NCBI GenBank assembly: GCA_022241605.1
Contig: JAKOMQ010000015.1
Coordinates: forward strand, 36,846 to 100,845
Length of the DNA: 64,000 nt
Direction: 5' to 3'
Source: Aquimonas sp.
Lineage (GTDB): Bacteria; Pseudomonadota; Gammaproteobacteria; Xanthomonadales; Xanthomonadaceae
The notes under the pieces were generated by a model. That model saw nothing but the letters and a program-made list of their open reading frames with translations, had not been told where the DNA came from and did not search any database. Below are positions 36,250 to 46,460 of this stretch, piece by piece (position 1 is the first letter of the stretch; each line of letters begins with the position of its first letter). Position numbers and translations under genes: made by a program.

Positions 36250-39018
36250 TCAGATCCCGATGGTCGCTGCCGCCAGCGCACTTGCCACACGCTCTCGCTC
36301 GGCCGCGAAGGTGTCGGCATCGCCAGCCAGTGGGCCCTCAGGGCCGTAGGCGACAGCGAGGGCGTCCAGTTCGGCCAGTGCCTCGGCGCTCTGGCCGATG
36401 CCGGCCAGGGCACGGGCTCGCTGGAAGCGCAGGGCCAGAATCTGCGGATTCTCGGCACCGTAGATGCCCGCCATGATCCCGATGGTGAGTTCGAGCAGGG
36501 GCAAGGCTTCGGCAGGGCGGCCCTGCAGCATGCGGAGCTTGGCCAGCATTTCCGAGGAATAGGCGTGGTCGTAGCTGCCCTCGCCGAAGATGTCGAGCAT
36601 GCGCTCAGCCACCTGCAGCAGTGCCGGCTCGGCCGCGTCGAGCTGCCCGATCTCGGCGCGCACCTCGGCCGCCGCGGCCAGGCTGGCCCAGGTGAGCCCG
36701 GCGCGCTCGCCGAGCGCGGTCAGAAACACCGCATGCGCTGTCTCGAAGGCGGTGATCGCCTGCTCTGGCTGATCGGTGGCTCGCGCCAGCTGGCCGCGGT
36801 TGAACCAGATCTGGCCGCGCTCGGCGCTGCCGTCGGGGAAGCACTGCTCGGCCTCATCGAAGGCCTGCGCCGCAGCGTCCGCATCGCCCATCCTGCGCAG
36901 CGCATCGCCCATCCGCAGCAGCTGTGCGCCCAACAGGGGATGCCCCGCGCCGACCTGATCGCGGGCGATCGCAATCGCCCGCTCGTACAGGGGCCGCGCC
37001 CGCTCGGGATAGCCGCCCCGCCGCAGCAGGTCGGCGCGCACCGACAGCGGCCTGACCAGCCGCGCATGGCCGGGCCCGAGCGCCGCTTCGAGGCCGTCCA
37101 CCACACGCACGAACACGGCATCCGCCTCGTCCAGACGCGCCGACTGCTCCAAGGCCGAGCCCACCAGATAAAGCGCCGACAGGCTGTCGGGATGCTCCGC
37201 TCCCAGGCGCTCCGCCGTGGCCGCATGTACGCGCTCACTCACCGCCAGCGCCTCGGCGGCGTCGCCGCGCAGCAGGCGGGTCCGGGCAAAGTGCACCTCC
37301 GCCTGCAGGGTGGTGGGGTGTTCAGGCCCCAGCCCGGCCCGCAGCACCGGCAGGGCCGCCTGCAGCAGCGGCTCGGCCACATCGATGCCGCCGCGCTGCA
37401 TCTCTGCCGCTGCCAGCAGCGCCGCCACCTCGGCGCTGCGCATCGAGGGGCGAGCCTCGCTCGCTGCGTACTCCGCGCTCAGGGCCTGCAGGGTCTGCAG
37501 CGCCTGCGGCACGTCGCCCAGCGCCAGGGCCAGCTTGCCGAGGTCGGCAAGCACCTCGCGCCGCAGCGCCGGATCCTGCGCGAGCTGCGCCTCCGCGCGG
37601 CCAATGCCGTCGGCCACCAGCTCGCGCGGGCTGCGCGCCTGTACCCGCGCCCGCGCCACCGGGTCGCTTTCCTCGAACAGCGAGACCAGGAAGTCCTTGA
37701 CCAGCTCGGCGCGCACGGCCTGGGCGCGCGCCACCTCGGCCTGCCAGAGCGCTGCGGCCAGCCCGCCCAGCAGGGACAGCAGCACCACCGCCGAGGCCGC
37801 TACGCCCCAGGCATGCCGCTGCACGAAGCGGCGCATGCGATAGCCCACGCTGTCGCGGCGGGCGCTGACCGGACGCGAGTCCAGCCAGGCGTGCAGGTCG
37901 GCGGCCAGCGCGGCGGCGCTCTGGTAGCGGCGCGCCGGCTCACTGCGCAGGGCGGTGGACAGGATCAGATCAAGATCACCGCGCAGCTCGCGCGCCAGCC
38001 GGCGACGGTCCACCGCTGCGCCATAGGCAGTGGCCAGCTCAGCCGGTTCGGCCTGGGCCAGCGCCCGGCTGGCCGCCTCGCGGGTGTCCTCGGCCTCGAT
38101 TCCCGCCGCCAGCGCGGAGACGTCGCTGGTGTTGCGCCGGTGCGGCAGCCGGCCGGTCAACAGCTGGTAGCCGATGACGCCCAGCGCATACACGTCGGTC
38201 GTGGTACCCACCGGCCGGCCGAGGATCTGCTCGGGTGCGGCATAGCCCGGCGAGAGCACGCGCACGCCGGTGGCGGTAACGGTCTCGCCTTCGGTCTGCT
38301 CCAGCAGTTTGGCGATACCAAAGTCCAGCAGATGCGGCTGACCTTGCGCATCGACGAGGATGTTGCCGGGCTTGAGGTCGCGGTGCACCACCAGCTGGCC
38401 GTGCGCGTAGGCCACGGCCTCGGCGATCCGCGCCAGCAGGCGCACCCGTCCGCGCAGATCCAGCTGCGTGCGCGCTGCAAAGCCGGTGATCGGCTCGCCC
38501 TCGACGCAGGCCATGGCGTACCAGGGCCGGCCATCCGGGCTCATGCCGCCGTCGAAGATGTGGACGATGTCCGGGTGGTCGAGGCGGGCCAGGATGCTGC
38601 GCTCCTGCAGGAAGCGGCGCAGGATGGCGCGGGTGTCCATGCCGCGCTTCAGCAGCTTGATCGCGACCTGCTGCTGGTAGGCGCCGTCCGCGCGCTCGGC
38701 GCGCCAGACCTCGCCCATGCCGCCTTCGCCGATGGGCTCGATCAGCCGATACGGGCCGAACGCGCTGCCGGCGGCGGTTTCCCAGGGCGCTCCGCGCGAG
38801 GCATCGGCCAGCTCCGGCGCCACCCGCCCGAGCGTGGCGTCGAGCGGGCCGGCGGCGGCTTCGTCGGCGCGCAGCAGCGCGCGCAGCTCGCGGGCCAGTT
38901 CGGGTTCACTGGCATCCAGCGCCTCCAGCCTGGCCTCGCGCTCGGCCGGATCGAGCTCCAGCAAATCGCCAAACAGCGCGGACACCCGCGCCCATACGGC
39001 TGGATCCTTTGCCGCCAT
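36250..39018 (-). CDS. Membrane Ser/Thr protein kinase with long C-terminal helical-repeat tail
   Basis: A 922-residue PknB-type kinase. A helical N-terminal region (1-80) precedes the kinase domain: P-loop 'IGEGGMGEVW' (96-105), ATP lysine K121, catalytic 'HRDLKPGN' (D214), 'DFG' (D232) and 'GYAAPEQILGRPVG'. One membrane helix follows near 390-415, then about 500 residues of TPR-like helical repeats ('ALAVSERVHAATAERLGAEH', 'AVFVRVVDGLEAALGPGHAR') facing the periplasm. All catalytic residues are present. It shares layout and wording with the kinase at 57425-60094. Substrate and signal are unknown; the tail suggests protein binding. Confidence 0.9.
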   Translation of the reverse strand: MAAKDPAVWARVSALFGDLLELDPAEREARLEALDASEPELARELRALLRADEAAAGPLDATLGRVAPELADASRGAPWETAAGSAFGPYRLIEPIGEGGMGEVWRAERADGAYQQQVAIKLLKRGMDTRAILRRFLQERSILARLDHPDIVHIFDGGMSPDGRPWYAMACVEGEPITGFAARTQLDLRGRVRLLARIAEAVAYAHGQLVVHRDLKPGNILVDAQGQPHLLDFGIAKLLEQTEGETVTATGVRVLSPGYAAPEQILGRPVGTTTDVYALGVIGYQLLTGRLPHRRNTSDVSALAAGIEAEDTREAASRALAQAEPAELATAYGAAVDRRRLARELRGDLDLILSTALRSEPARRYQSAAALAADLHAWLDSRPVSARRDSVGYRMRRFVQRHAWGVAASAVVLLSLLGGLAAALWQAEVARAQAVRAELVKDFLVSLFEESDPVARARVQARSPRELVADGIGRAEAQLAQDPALRREVLADLGKLALALGDVPQALQTLQALSAEYAASEARPSMRSAEVAALLAAAEMQRGGIDVAEPLLQAALPVLRAGLGPEHPTTLQAEVHFARTRLLRGDAAEALAVSERVHAATAERLGAEHPDSLSALYLVGSALEQSARLDEADAVFVRVVDGLEAALGPGHARLVRPLSVRADLLRRGGYPERARPLYERAIAIARDQVGAGHPLLGAQLLRMGDALRRMGDADAAAQAFDEAEQCFPDGSAERGQIWFNRGQLARATDQPEQAITAFETAHAVFLTALGERAGLTWASLAAAAEVRAEIGQLDAAEPALLQVAERMLDIFGEGSYDHAYSSEMLAKLRMLQGRPAEALPLLELTIGIMAGIYGAENPQILALRFQRARALAGIGQSAEALAELDALAVAYGPEGPLAGDADTFAAERERVASALAAATIGI

Positions 39019-39141
39019 GTCCTGCCCCCGCCTGCCCGGAACGCCGCCATCCTACCCGCTGCCGACGCTGCGATCCGCCGCGTTGAGCGGCACGGCGGCG
39101 CCAGCCCGCGCCCTCGGCGCCCAAGCCTGCGATCATGGCGC

Positions 39142-40512
39142 ATGTCGACATTCCAAGAACTTGAACTCATCCCTGCCCTGCGGCAGGCCATCGAAGCCGC
39201 AGGCTTCCACACGCCCACCCCGATCCAGGCCCTGGCCCTGCCGCCGATCCTCGCGCGCGCCGACGTGCTGGCGCAGGCGCCCACCGGCAGCGGCAAGACC
39301 GCAGCCTTCGGGCTCGGCCTGCTGCAGCGGCTGGATGCCTCGGCCATCCGCACCCAGGCCCTGGTGCTGTGCCCCACCCGCGAGCTCGCCGATCAGGTCG
39401 GCAAGGAGCTGCGCCGGCTGGCAATGGCGATTCCCAACGTCAAGCTGAGCCTGCTGACCGGCGGCATCGCGCTGGGCCCGCAGCTGGCCTCGCTGACGCA
39501 TGCACCGCACATCGTGGTCGGCACGCCGGGCCGCGTGCAGGAACTGCTGCACAAGCGCGCGCTGGACCTGTCCGAGATCGACGTGCTGGTGCTCGACGAA
39601 GCCGACCGCATGCTCGACATGGGCTTCGAGAAATCGATCAAGGACATCCTCAAGCGCCTGCCCAAGGCGCGGCAGAGCCTGCTGTTCTCGGCGACCTGGC
39701 CTGAAGAGATCCGCGCACTCGCCAAGGAAAGCCTGCGCGAGCCGGTGGAGGTCGCGATCGAAGGCGAGGCGCACGCGCCGGACATCGACGCGCGCTTCTA
39801 CGAGGTCGCGCTGGACGCCAAACCCGCCGCCCTGATGGGCCTGCTGCTGCAGCTGAAGCCGGAGTCGGCGGTGGTGTTCTGCAACACCCGCCGCGATGTC
39901 GACGATGTGGCCACCGCGCTCGCAAATGCGGGCTTCTCGGCGGCCGCCCTGCACGGCGACATGGAGCAGCGCGACCGCGACGAAGTGCTGGTGATGTTCG
40001 CCAACCGATCCTTGGGCGTGCTGGTGGCCAGCGACGTCGCCGCCCGCGGCCTCGACGTCAAGGACCTCGCCTGCGTCGTCAACTACGAGCTGCCGCACGA
40101 AGCCGACGTCTACCTGCACCGCACCGGCCGCACCGCCCGCGCCGGCGGCAGCGGCCTGGCCCTGAACCTGGTGACCTCACGCGAAATGCCGCGCGCGCAG
40201 GCCATCGAAGCCGGCCGCGGCGAGCCCATCCGCTGGAATCGCGCGCCGCTCAACGCGCGCCCCAGCGAGGTGCCCAAACCCGCCATGCGCACCCTGCGCA
40301 TCGACGCCGGCCGCACCGACAAACTGCGCCCCGGCGACATCCTGGGCGCGCTCACCGGCGCCGCAGGCCTGAAGTCCGACGCCATCGGCAAGATCGACGT
40401 CTTCCCCACCCGCAGCTACGTGGCCGTGCGCGCAGACGTGCTCACATTCGCGGTCGCCGGCCTGCAGGCCGGCAAGATCAAGGGCCGCAGCTTCCGGGTG
40501 CGAGCGATGTAG
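39142..40512 (+). CDS. dbpA: ATP-dependent RNA helicase DbpA
   Basis: DEAD-box helicase acting on 23S rRNA during 50S assembly. I start at ATG 39142; the 1466-aa track ORF is an antisense reading of the kinase joined to this gene. The 456 residues contain the Q-motif '[14 protein letters not shown]', Walker A 'APTGSGKT' (46-53), 'DEAD' in '[16 protein letters not shown]', 'SAT', and the C-lobe '[20 protein letters not shown]'-type and '[10 protein letters not shown]' motifs. The C-terminal RNA-binding domain (about 385-456, '[15 protein letters not shown]', '[14 protein letters not shown]') is specific to DbpA. Confidence 0.94.
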   Translation: MSTFQELELIPALRQAIEAAGFHTPTPIQALALPPILARADVLAQAPTGSGKTAAFGLGLLQRLDASAIRTQALVLCPTRELADQVGKELRRLAMAIPNVKLSLLTGGIALGPQLASLTHAPHIVVGTPGRVQELLHKRALDLSEIDVLVLDEADRMLDMGFEKSIKDILKRLPKARQSLLFSATWPEEIRALAKESLREPVEVAIEGEAHAPDIDARFYEVALDAKPAALMGLLLQLKPESAVVFCNTRRDVDDVATALANAGFSAAALHGDMEQRDRDEVLVMFANRSLGVLVASDVAARGLDVKDLACVVNYELPHEADVYLHRTGRTARAGGSGLALNLVTSREMPRAQAIEAGRGEPIRWNRAPLNARPSEVPKPAMRTLRIDAGRTDKLRPGDILGALTGAAGLKSDAIGKIDVFPTRSYVAVRADVLTFAVAGLQAGKIKGRSFRVRAM

Positions 40513-40587
40513 TGAAGCGCTGCCGGCGGCCCCAGCGGCTCGGGCCGCCGCGCGGCGGACCAGCAAACCCCATTGCGCGCCGCCGAC

Positions 40588-43500
40588 CTATCGCTCCAGC
40601 CGGTAGTTGAGCGAGGCGCGATTCTCGCGTTCGCTGGCGTCCAGCTGCAGGTCCCAGAGTTCGTTGAGCAAGTACTTGACGGTGAACACCTGGCCCTCAC
40701 CGAACAGGGCGACGCCGTAGCTGACGTAGAGCCGCGGCGACAGGAATTTGCCGACAGTGAGCGCAGCACCGCCCAGCGCGCTGGATTCCTCGATGCCGGC
40801 GGTGTCGAAGCCGAGCCGGGCACCGAGGCGTTCAGCGATGAAGTTGCCGCCGGCACCCAGTGCGGCGGCGGCGGCATTGAGCTGGCGGCCTTCGTCGCCA
40901 CGCGCGGCACGCAGGGGCCGACCGAGAACGAGATAGGACAGGATGTCGGCCTGGTCCAGCGCCGGGCTCGACCACAGGCTCAACTGCGGATCGAGCGCGC
41001 TACCGGTGACGCGGATGCCGGCGGTGACACGGTCGAAGCGACGCTCGGCGCTGATGTCGAGGTTGGGGTTCTCCAGCGGCGACTGGGCGAAGGCCAGCCG
41101 GCCACGCGTGATATCGAGATCCTGGCCGTAGGCCTTGTAGCGACCGGTGACATTCAGGCTGCCGCTGCCGGTGGTGGCGCGGCCGGGGCGATCGCGCACC
41201 CGCAGTTCGCCGGCGATGCGACCGTCCAGGCCGAAGCCCTCCAGGCGCACATCCTCCCCCAGCGCCACCCGCACGTCGGCGTCCACCTGCTGCGCGGCAG
41301 CGACCTCGGCGCGCGGGTCGACGGGATCCAGCACGACCACGTCGCGGCTGGGCTGGGCCGTGCCCTCGATACGATCCAGCCGGATCAGGGCCTCGGGCAC
41401 CTGCACGTCCCCACGCACCCGGATCAGGTCACCGCGCCGCGCCAGCTGCAGGCGCGGCGAAGCGATCAGGCGCAGCTCCGGCGTGTCCGCCAGCAGAACG
41501 CGCTCTCCGGTGATGTCCATCTCCAGCAGGGTCTCGGCATCGGGCGAGAAATCCAGCCGACCGCGGCCCTCAAGGCGCCCGCCGGAAACCAGCGAAAAGC
41601 TCAGCTCAGCGACCTCGGGCGATCCGGTCTGCAGCTCGAACTCGCCCTGCTCGAAGCGCACGCCCATCGCCGGCAGCTCGCCGGAAAAACCGTCCAGGCG
41701 CAGGCGCGCATCCAGCTCCGGGCGGTTGCGCTGCCCTGCCAGATCCAGGCTCGCGGAGAGCCGGCCCTGTGGATCGGTGATCTCGCCCGCGCTGAGCAGC
41801 TGCAGCGCGCCCAGATCGTTCAGCGACAGCAGCAACTGACCCTGCAGGTCGCCCTCAGGCTCCAGCGGCCGCTGCAGGTTGACCTGGCCATCGATCCGGC
41901 CATCTGTGCCGAGGCCGCCCTCCACCGCCAGACGCGCGGCGGCGGGCGAGGCGTCAATCGACACCCGCAGCGCGCTCCACTCCAGCAGGGGCTGGTTGGC
42001 CGCTTCGAAGCTGGCGATGCCGCCGGCCTCGCTGAGCAGCTCGCCATCGATTTGCCAGCTATCGCCCTGCAGCTGCAGGCGCAGCTCACCGTCCAGCGCG
42101 CCGCTCCAGCGCCAGGGCGGGTTCTGCTCCAGCGCCCGCGACAGCAGGCCGCCGGGCAGGGCAAGCGGCAGCGCCTGCAGGCGCAGCGCGGCCTCGCCAC
42201 GGCCCGCAGCGAGGTCGGCCTGCAGGCAGAGCGCGCCGGCGTCTTCGGGTGCGTCCTCACTGTTGCGCGCACCGCCGCGGCGCGCGGCCTGCGGGCGCAG
42301 GCACAGGGTCTCGATGCGCTGGCGATCGCCCGACAGGCTCAGCGCCGCCGGCGACTCCAGGCGCCAGCGGCCCATGCCGGCACGGCGACGCCCCGGCTCG
42401 AAGTCGAGGCTGTCCAGGCGCCCGCTCCAGGCCTCGGGCGCGCCGTTCGCGGAGAAGGCGAGCCCGCCCGCGGCCGACAGGCTGAGCTGGCCCTCTTCAC
42501 CGACCACGCGCAGATCGATGTCGTGAGCGTCGGCGCGCCCCGCCGCGGCCAGCTCCAGCTCGGCGAAATCCTGCCCGGCGGCGCTCAGGTTGGAGGCCTC
42601 CAAGCGCAGCTCCACGGTTTCGCCCCGGGCCAGCCCAGCGGACACCGAGAACCGCAGGCCGCCGACGCGGAGAGTCTTGTCCAGCGCCAGCGCGCTGCCC
42701 ACCAATTCACCGGTAATGCGCGGCGCCTGACGCTGGCCGGACAGGCGCAGCTCGCCCTCGATACGCCCCTCGCCGCCGTCAATCCAGTCCGCCAGCACCA
42801 TCGGTGCGAGCCGCAGCTGGGCCTGCAGGGGGCCCTCTAGGCCCTCACGGGCGCCGGCCAGCAGGCGCAGCCGGCTGTCGCCCAGCGCCAGCGAGAGATC
42901 ACCGCTAAGCGCGCCGCTGGCGTCGAGTTCGGCTTCGCCGCCGCCTTCAAGCGCGCGCCCGCGCAGCTGGCCCGACAAGGACTGCAGCTGCACCTGACCC
43001 TGCGGTCCGCCTTCACCCAGCCGTCCGCGGCTGTCGATGCGCGCGTCCACCGCGCCCGGCCAGTCCGGCGCCAACAGCGCGGGGTCGAAGCGATCCAGCG
43101 CCAGCTGCAGGTCCCAGGCCAGTGCCTCGCCGAGGGTGACGCGACCGGTCAAATCGAGGCGACCTTCCGGGCTGCGCAGCTGCAGGGCGATGGCCTCCAG
43201 CGCCGGCACGGCGTCCGCAGGCAGGGCCAGCTGCAGTTGGCCCTGCAGATCCACTGCAAGACCGTCGCGGGACAGGCGCAGCGCGGGGCTCAGCTCAAGG
43301 GCCTGCAGCGGACCCTGCGCCGAAACGCGGCCGTCGATACGCAGTGGCGGAGCGCCGGCCTCATGGACCACGAACTGCTCGAAATCGACGCGCGCATCGA
43401 GCAGCGGCGCTGGCCCGGACAGATCAAGCTGGCCCGCCAGCGCCACTGCCCCGCCCTCGCGCCGCAGGCGCAGGGCCTCGATATCGAGCAGCAGACCGCT

Positions 43501-44460
43501 GCCGATCGACAGCACCGCCTGCTCCAGCTCGATCCGACGCCCGTCGAACATCAGCTCGCCGCGGGCCTCCACGCGCTCCAGCCCGCCCTCCAGCTCCAGC
43601 GCCAGCGCCGCCAGCGGCAGGTCGATGCCCAAGGCAGGCGGCAGCGCAGCCATCTGCAGCTCGATCCGCGCCTGCGGCGAGGGCAGGCCGGCTTGAGTCT
43701 CGATGCGCAGGCGCAGCGCCTCCGGCCCGCGCGCGGCCAGTTCAAGCTGCAGCGCATCGAGGCCGCCCGCGACGCTCAGGCCGAAATCCAGCGGCGGCTG
43801 ATCGATCGGCGTCCAGGCGCCCGCGCCCTCGAGCTGCAGGGCCCACTGCGGCGGCCGGGTATCGATGCTGCCGTCCAGCGCCAGCCGGCCCAGCGGCGCG
43901 TCCAGCTGCAGGCGCATCAGCTGCAGCTGGCCGCCGCTGAGATCCGCGGCCAGCTGCAGGCTGTCGACCTCGAAAGCGGGCGCTTCCGCCTCACCCAGCA
44001 GTGCGAAATCCACGAGCTCCAGAGACTGCAGCCGCACGGCTACCGGCAGTTCCAGCGCCGGCAGGCGCTGCGGCAGCGCAGGCGGCCAAGGCATCGCTTC
44101 CACCGGCTCGGGCGTGGGCTCCGCCAGCAGCCGCAGCCGCACCGTTTCCAGCTGCAGACGCTGTATGTCCAGCCGCCGGCCGAGCAGCGGCATCGCCACC
44201 AGCTTCAGCGACACCCGATCGACGTCGAGCTCGATGGCCTCGTCGCGGTAGCGCAGGCCGCGCAGCTCCAGCCCGCCCAGCAGGCTGCCTTGCTCGGACT
44301 CCCAGCTCAGCGCCTGCTCCGGCAGCGCCGAGCGCAGCTGCGACAGCGCCAGCTGGCGGCCCAAGCCACTGCCCAGCAGCAGCCACAGCGCCAGCAGCAG
44401 CACCAGCAGCGCAGCCAGGCTCAGCCACAGCCCCCAGCGCAGCCACGGTGGCGCGCTCAC
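40588..44460 (-). CDS. tamB: Translocation and assembly module subunit TamB
   Basis: Inner-membrane-anchored, periplasm-spanning partner of TamA. The 1290 residues start with one membrane helix (about 10-30, 'LSLAALLVLLLALWLLLGSG'), continue as a very long repetitive beta-rich region typical of bridge-like lipid-transfer proteins ('LDLSGPAPLLDARVDFEQF' style), and end in the DUF490/TamB domain (about 950-1290, with 'GRLAFAQSPLENPNLDISAE' and 'LSYLVLGRPLRAARGDEG'). Length is close to E. coli TamB (1259). Its start overlaps the tamA stop by four bases. Recent work on the family points to phospholipid transport to the outer membrane as well as autotransporter assembly. Confidence 0.93.
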   Translation of the reverse strand: MSAPPWLRWGLWLSLAALLVLLLALWLLLGSGLGRQLALSQLRSALPEQALSWESEQGSLLGGLELRGLRYRDEAIELDVDRVSLKLVAMPLLGRRLDIQRLQLETVRLRLLAEPTPEPVEAMPWPPALPQRLPALELPVAVRLQSLELVDFALLGEAEAPAFEVDSLQLAADLSGGQLQLMRLQLDAPLGRLALDGSIDTRPPQWALQLEGAGAWTPIDQPPLDFGLSVAGGLDALQLELAARGPEALRLRIETQAGLPSPQARIELQMAALPPALGIDLPLAALALELEGGLERVEARGELMFDGRRIELEQAVLSIGSGLLLDIEALRLRREGGAVALAGQLDLSGPAPLLDARVDFEQFVVHEAGAPPLRIDGRVSAQGPLQALELSPALRLSRDGLAVDLQGQLQLALPADAVPALEAIALQLRSPEGRLDLTGRVTLGEALAWDLQLALDRFDPALLAPDWPGAVDARIDSRGRLGEGGPQGQVQLQSLSGQLRGRALEGGGEAELDASGALSGDLSLALGDSRLRLLAGAREGLEGPLQAQLRLAPMVLADWIDGGEGRIEGELRLSGQRQAPRITGELVGSALALDKTLRVGGLRFSVSAGLARGETVELRLEASNLSAAGQDFAELELAAAGRADAHDIDLRVVGEEGQLSLSAAGGLAFSANGAPEAWSGRLDSLDFEPGRRRAGMGRWRLESPAALSLSGDRQRIETLCLRPQAARRGGARNSEDAPEDAGALCLQADLAAGRGEAALRLQALPLALPGGLLSRALEQNPPWRWSGALDGELRLQLQGDSWQIDGELLSEAGGIASFEAANQPLLEWSALRVSIDASPAAARLAVEGGLGTDGRIDGQVNLQRPLEPEGDLQGQLLLSLNDLGALQLLSAGEITDPQGRLSASLDLAGQRNRPELDARLRLDGFSGELPAMGVRFEQGEFELQTGSPEVAELSFSLVSGGRLEGRGRLDFSPDAETLLEMDITGERVLLADTPELRLIASPRLQLARRGDLIRVRGDVQVPEALIRLDRIEGTAQPSRDVVVLDPVDPRAEVAAAQQVDADVRVALGEDVRLEGFGLDGRIAGELRVRDRPGRATTGSGSLNVTGRYKAYGQDLDITRGRLAFAQSPLENPNLDISAERRFDRVTAGIRVTGSALDPQLSLWSSPALDQADILSYLVLGRPLRAARGDEGRQLNAAAAALGAGGNFIAERLGARLGFDTAGIEESSALGGAALTVGKFLSPRLYVSYGVALFGEGQVFTVKYLLNELWDLQLDASERENRASLNYRLER

Positions 44461-46322
44461 AGCTCGGGCCCCAGGGTGAGGTGGAGCTGCCAGGGGCTGC
44501 GCGGATCGTCGAGTCCGCGTGCGACGTCGAGGCTGACCGGCCCCACCGGCGAGCGCCAGCGCAGGCCGATGCCTGCGCCGCGGCGCAGTCCATCGCTGCG
44601 GCTGTTGAAGGCGTTGCCGGCATCGAGGAACACGGCAGCACCCCAGCTCTCGCTGAACATGCGCTCGAACTCGACGCTGGCCACCAGCAGGTTGCGGCCA
44701 CCGATCGGGTCGCCGGCCGCATTCAGCGGACTGATTTCCTGAAAGTTGTAGCCGCGCACGCTGCGGTCGCCACCGGCGAAGAAGCGCAGCGAGGACGGCA
44801 GCTCCAGCAGGTCATCCGAGAAGGTGCGCCCCAGCTGCCCGCGCAGCAGCAGGCGTGAGTGCTCGCCCACCGTGCGCAGCCAGCGCGCATCCAGCAGCAC
44901 CTGCGCGAAGTCGATGTCGGAACCGATGGCCGTGCTGCCAGCCTTCAGCTCGGTGCCGAAAGTCAGCCCGCGGGTGGCGTACAGCGGATGGTCATAGCGA
45001 TGGAAGCGCGCACGCACGGCGGGATACACCAGGGTGTCGATGCCGCTGGTGCCCACGCTGCGCGCGCTGCCGATCGAATAGCGCTCGCGCTGCACGTGCA
45101 TGGCGGTGGACAGGGCCCAGTCGCCGAGGCGCCCGCTGCGGCTGGCGACAAGCTCCGCAATCTCAGCCTCGACCGTATCGCTGCTCTCGTCACGCACGCT
45201 CAGGCCAAGCTGGTACCAGCCCTCGACCAAGGCGAAGGCCGGCACACGGTAGGTCGTGCTGAGCGCGCTGCGGCGCTGAGCCAGATCCAGCTGGCTGTAG
45301 AACTTGTGGCCGCGGTCATTGACCCAGCGCCGATCCAGCCCCAAACGCAGGCCAGCACCGGAGTCGGTGCCAAAGCTCACGCCGGCGGTGTAGATGTTCT
45401 GCAGCGCCGGGACCACCCCGATGGCGATGTCGACGACACCGGTGTCCGCGTCCGGCTGCGGCTGGATGTCGATGAAGGTGAAGTAGTCGAGGTCGGTCAG
45501 CCGCTGGTTGAGGCGCGCCAGCCGCTGTTGATCAAAGGGCTCGCCCGGCTCGAAATTGAGCCAGCGCTCGGCCGTGCCCTCGCGCAGCTGGCTGCCCTTG
45601 AAACGACCCTCGCCGAACGCGTAGCGCGGGCCGCTTTCCCAGGCCATGCGCAGCTCGGCGCGGCTCTCGGCCCGGGTCACCTCCACCCGGTGCTCGACGA
45701 GGCGCGCCTCGAAGAAACCGCGCGCAGCCAGGGCGCGGTTCACCGCCGCCTTCGAGGATTCGTAGCGCCCATGGTTGAGGATGCCGCCACGACGCGGCAG
45801 GAACTCACGCAGGGCCGCCTGCACCTCAGGGTCGTCGGCGCCGGGGCCGGTGACACGCAGGTCCGTGGCGCGCACCCTGACGGGCGGCCCACGCTCGACC
45901 TTGAGCTCCACCACGGCCCCCGCCGGCGAGGCATTCACCTGCACGTCCACGGCCACCGCGTAGTAGCCGAAGGGCTCCATGGCGCGACGCAGCTCGTCTG
46001 GCGCTCGCCGCAGCAGCAACGCCAGCCTGCCGGGAGTGATGGCAGTGCGCTGCGCGGCGTCCAGGCGCAGCAGCCCGACCAGGGCGCGGACATTGTCGGC
46101 CTGGGCACCCGACAGCCCGCTGATACGCACCTCGGCAAGGCCGCTGGCGCGCACCTCACGCACTGCCTGGCGTACCTGCGAGCGACCGCTGCGCGGTTCG
46201 GCGCGCTCACTCACGCGCTCGGCCGTACGGCCGCCTGCAGGCGACTGGGCCGCCGTGGGCCAAGGCGCCAGGGCAAGGCTGCAGGCCAGGCCAAGCATTG
46301 GCAGTCGCAATCGACGTCTCAT
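44457..46322 (-). CDS. tamA: Translocation and assembly module subunit TamA (Omp85 family)
   Basis: Outer-membrane barrel of the BamA/Omp85 superfamily. I start at ATG 46322, where the signal peptide 'LPMLGLACSLALAPWPTAAQ' begins; ATG 46334 is possible, and the track start at 47099 lies inside kbl on the other strand. The 621 residues contain three POTRA domains (about 50-290, 'GYYAVAVDVQVNASPAGAVV', 'GRYESSKAAVNRALAARGFF') and a 16-strand barrel with the Omp85 lid motif 'RFFAGGDRSVRGYNFQEISP'. The arginine of the RGY motif is present. It forms a coupled operon with tamB. Confidence 0.93.
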   Translation of the reverse strand: MRRRLRLPMLGLACSLALAPWPTAAQSPAGGRTAERVSERAEPRSGRSQVRQAVREVRASGLAEVRISGLSGAQADNVRALVGLLRLDAAQRTAITPGRLALLLRRAPDELRRAMEPFGYYAVAVDVQVNASPAGAVVELKVERGPPVRVRATDLRVTGPGADDPEVQAALREFLPRRGGILNHGRYESSKAAVNRALAARGFFEARLVEHRVEVTRAESRAELRMAWESGPRYAFGEGRFKGSQLREGTAERWLNFEPGEPFDQQRLARLNQRLTDLDYFTFIDIQPQPDADTGVVDIAIGVVPALQNIYTAGVSFGTDSGAGLRLGLDRRWVNDRGHKFYSQLDLAQRRSALSTTYRVPAFALVEGWYQLGLSVRDESSDTVEAEIAELVASRSGRLGDWALSTAMHVQRERYSIGSARSVGTSGIDTLVYPAVRARFHRYDHPLYATRGLTFGTELKAGSTAIGSDIDFAQVLLDARWLRTVGEHSRLLLRGQLGRTFSDDLLELPSSLRFFAGGDRSVRGYNFQEISPLNAAGDPIGGRNLLVASVEFERMFSESWGAAVFLDAGNAFNSRSDGLRRGAGIGLRWRSPVGPVSLDVARGLDDPRSPWQLHLTLGPEL

Positions 46323-46460
46323 GCCTGCCAGCATAGCGGCAGCGCCAAGGGGCACGGTCAAGACGTGTTCAGGTGCGCGCCACGCCACGCTGCCTGTATC
46401 TGCACGGCCGGCTGGGGGACAATGCGCGTCCTGTCTGCAACCGCCTGCGAGTCCACCCTC

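Noticed and set aside
36112-39141. Long upstream part of the 1466-aa plus-strand ORF
   Set aside because: Antisense to the Ser/Thr kinase; only the last 456 residues (DbpA) are real.
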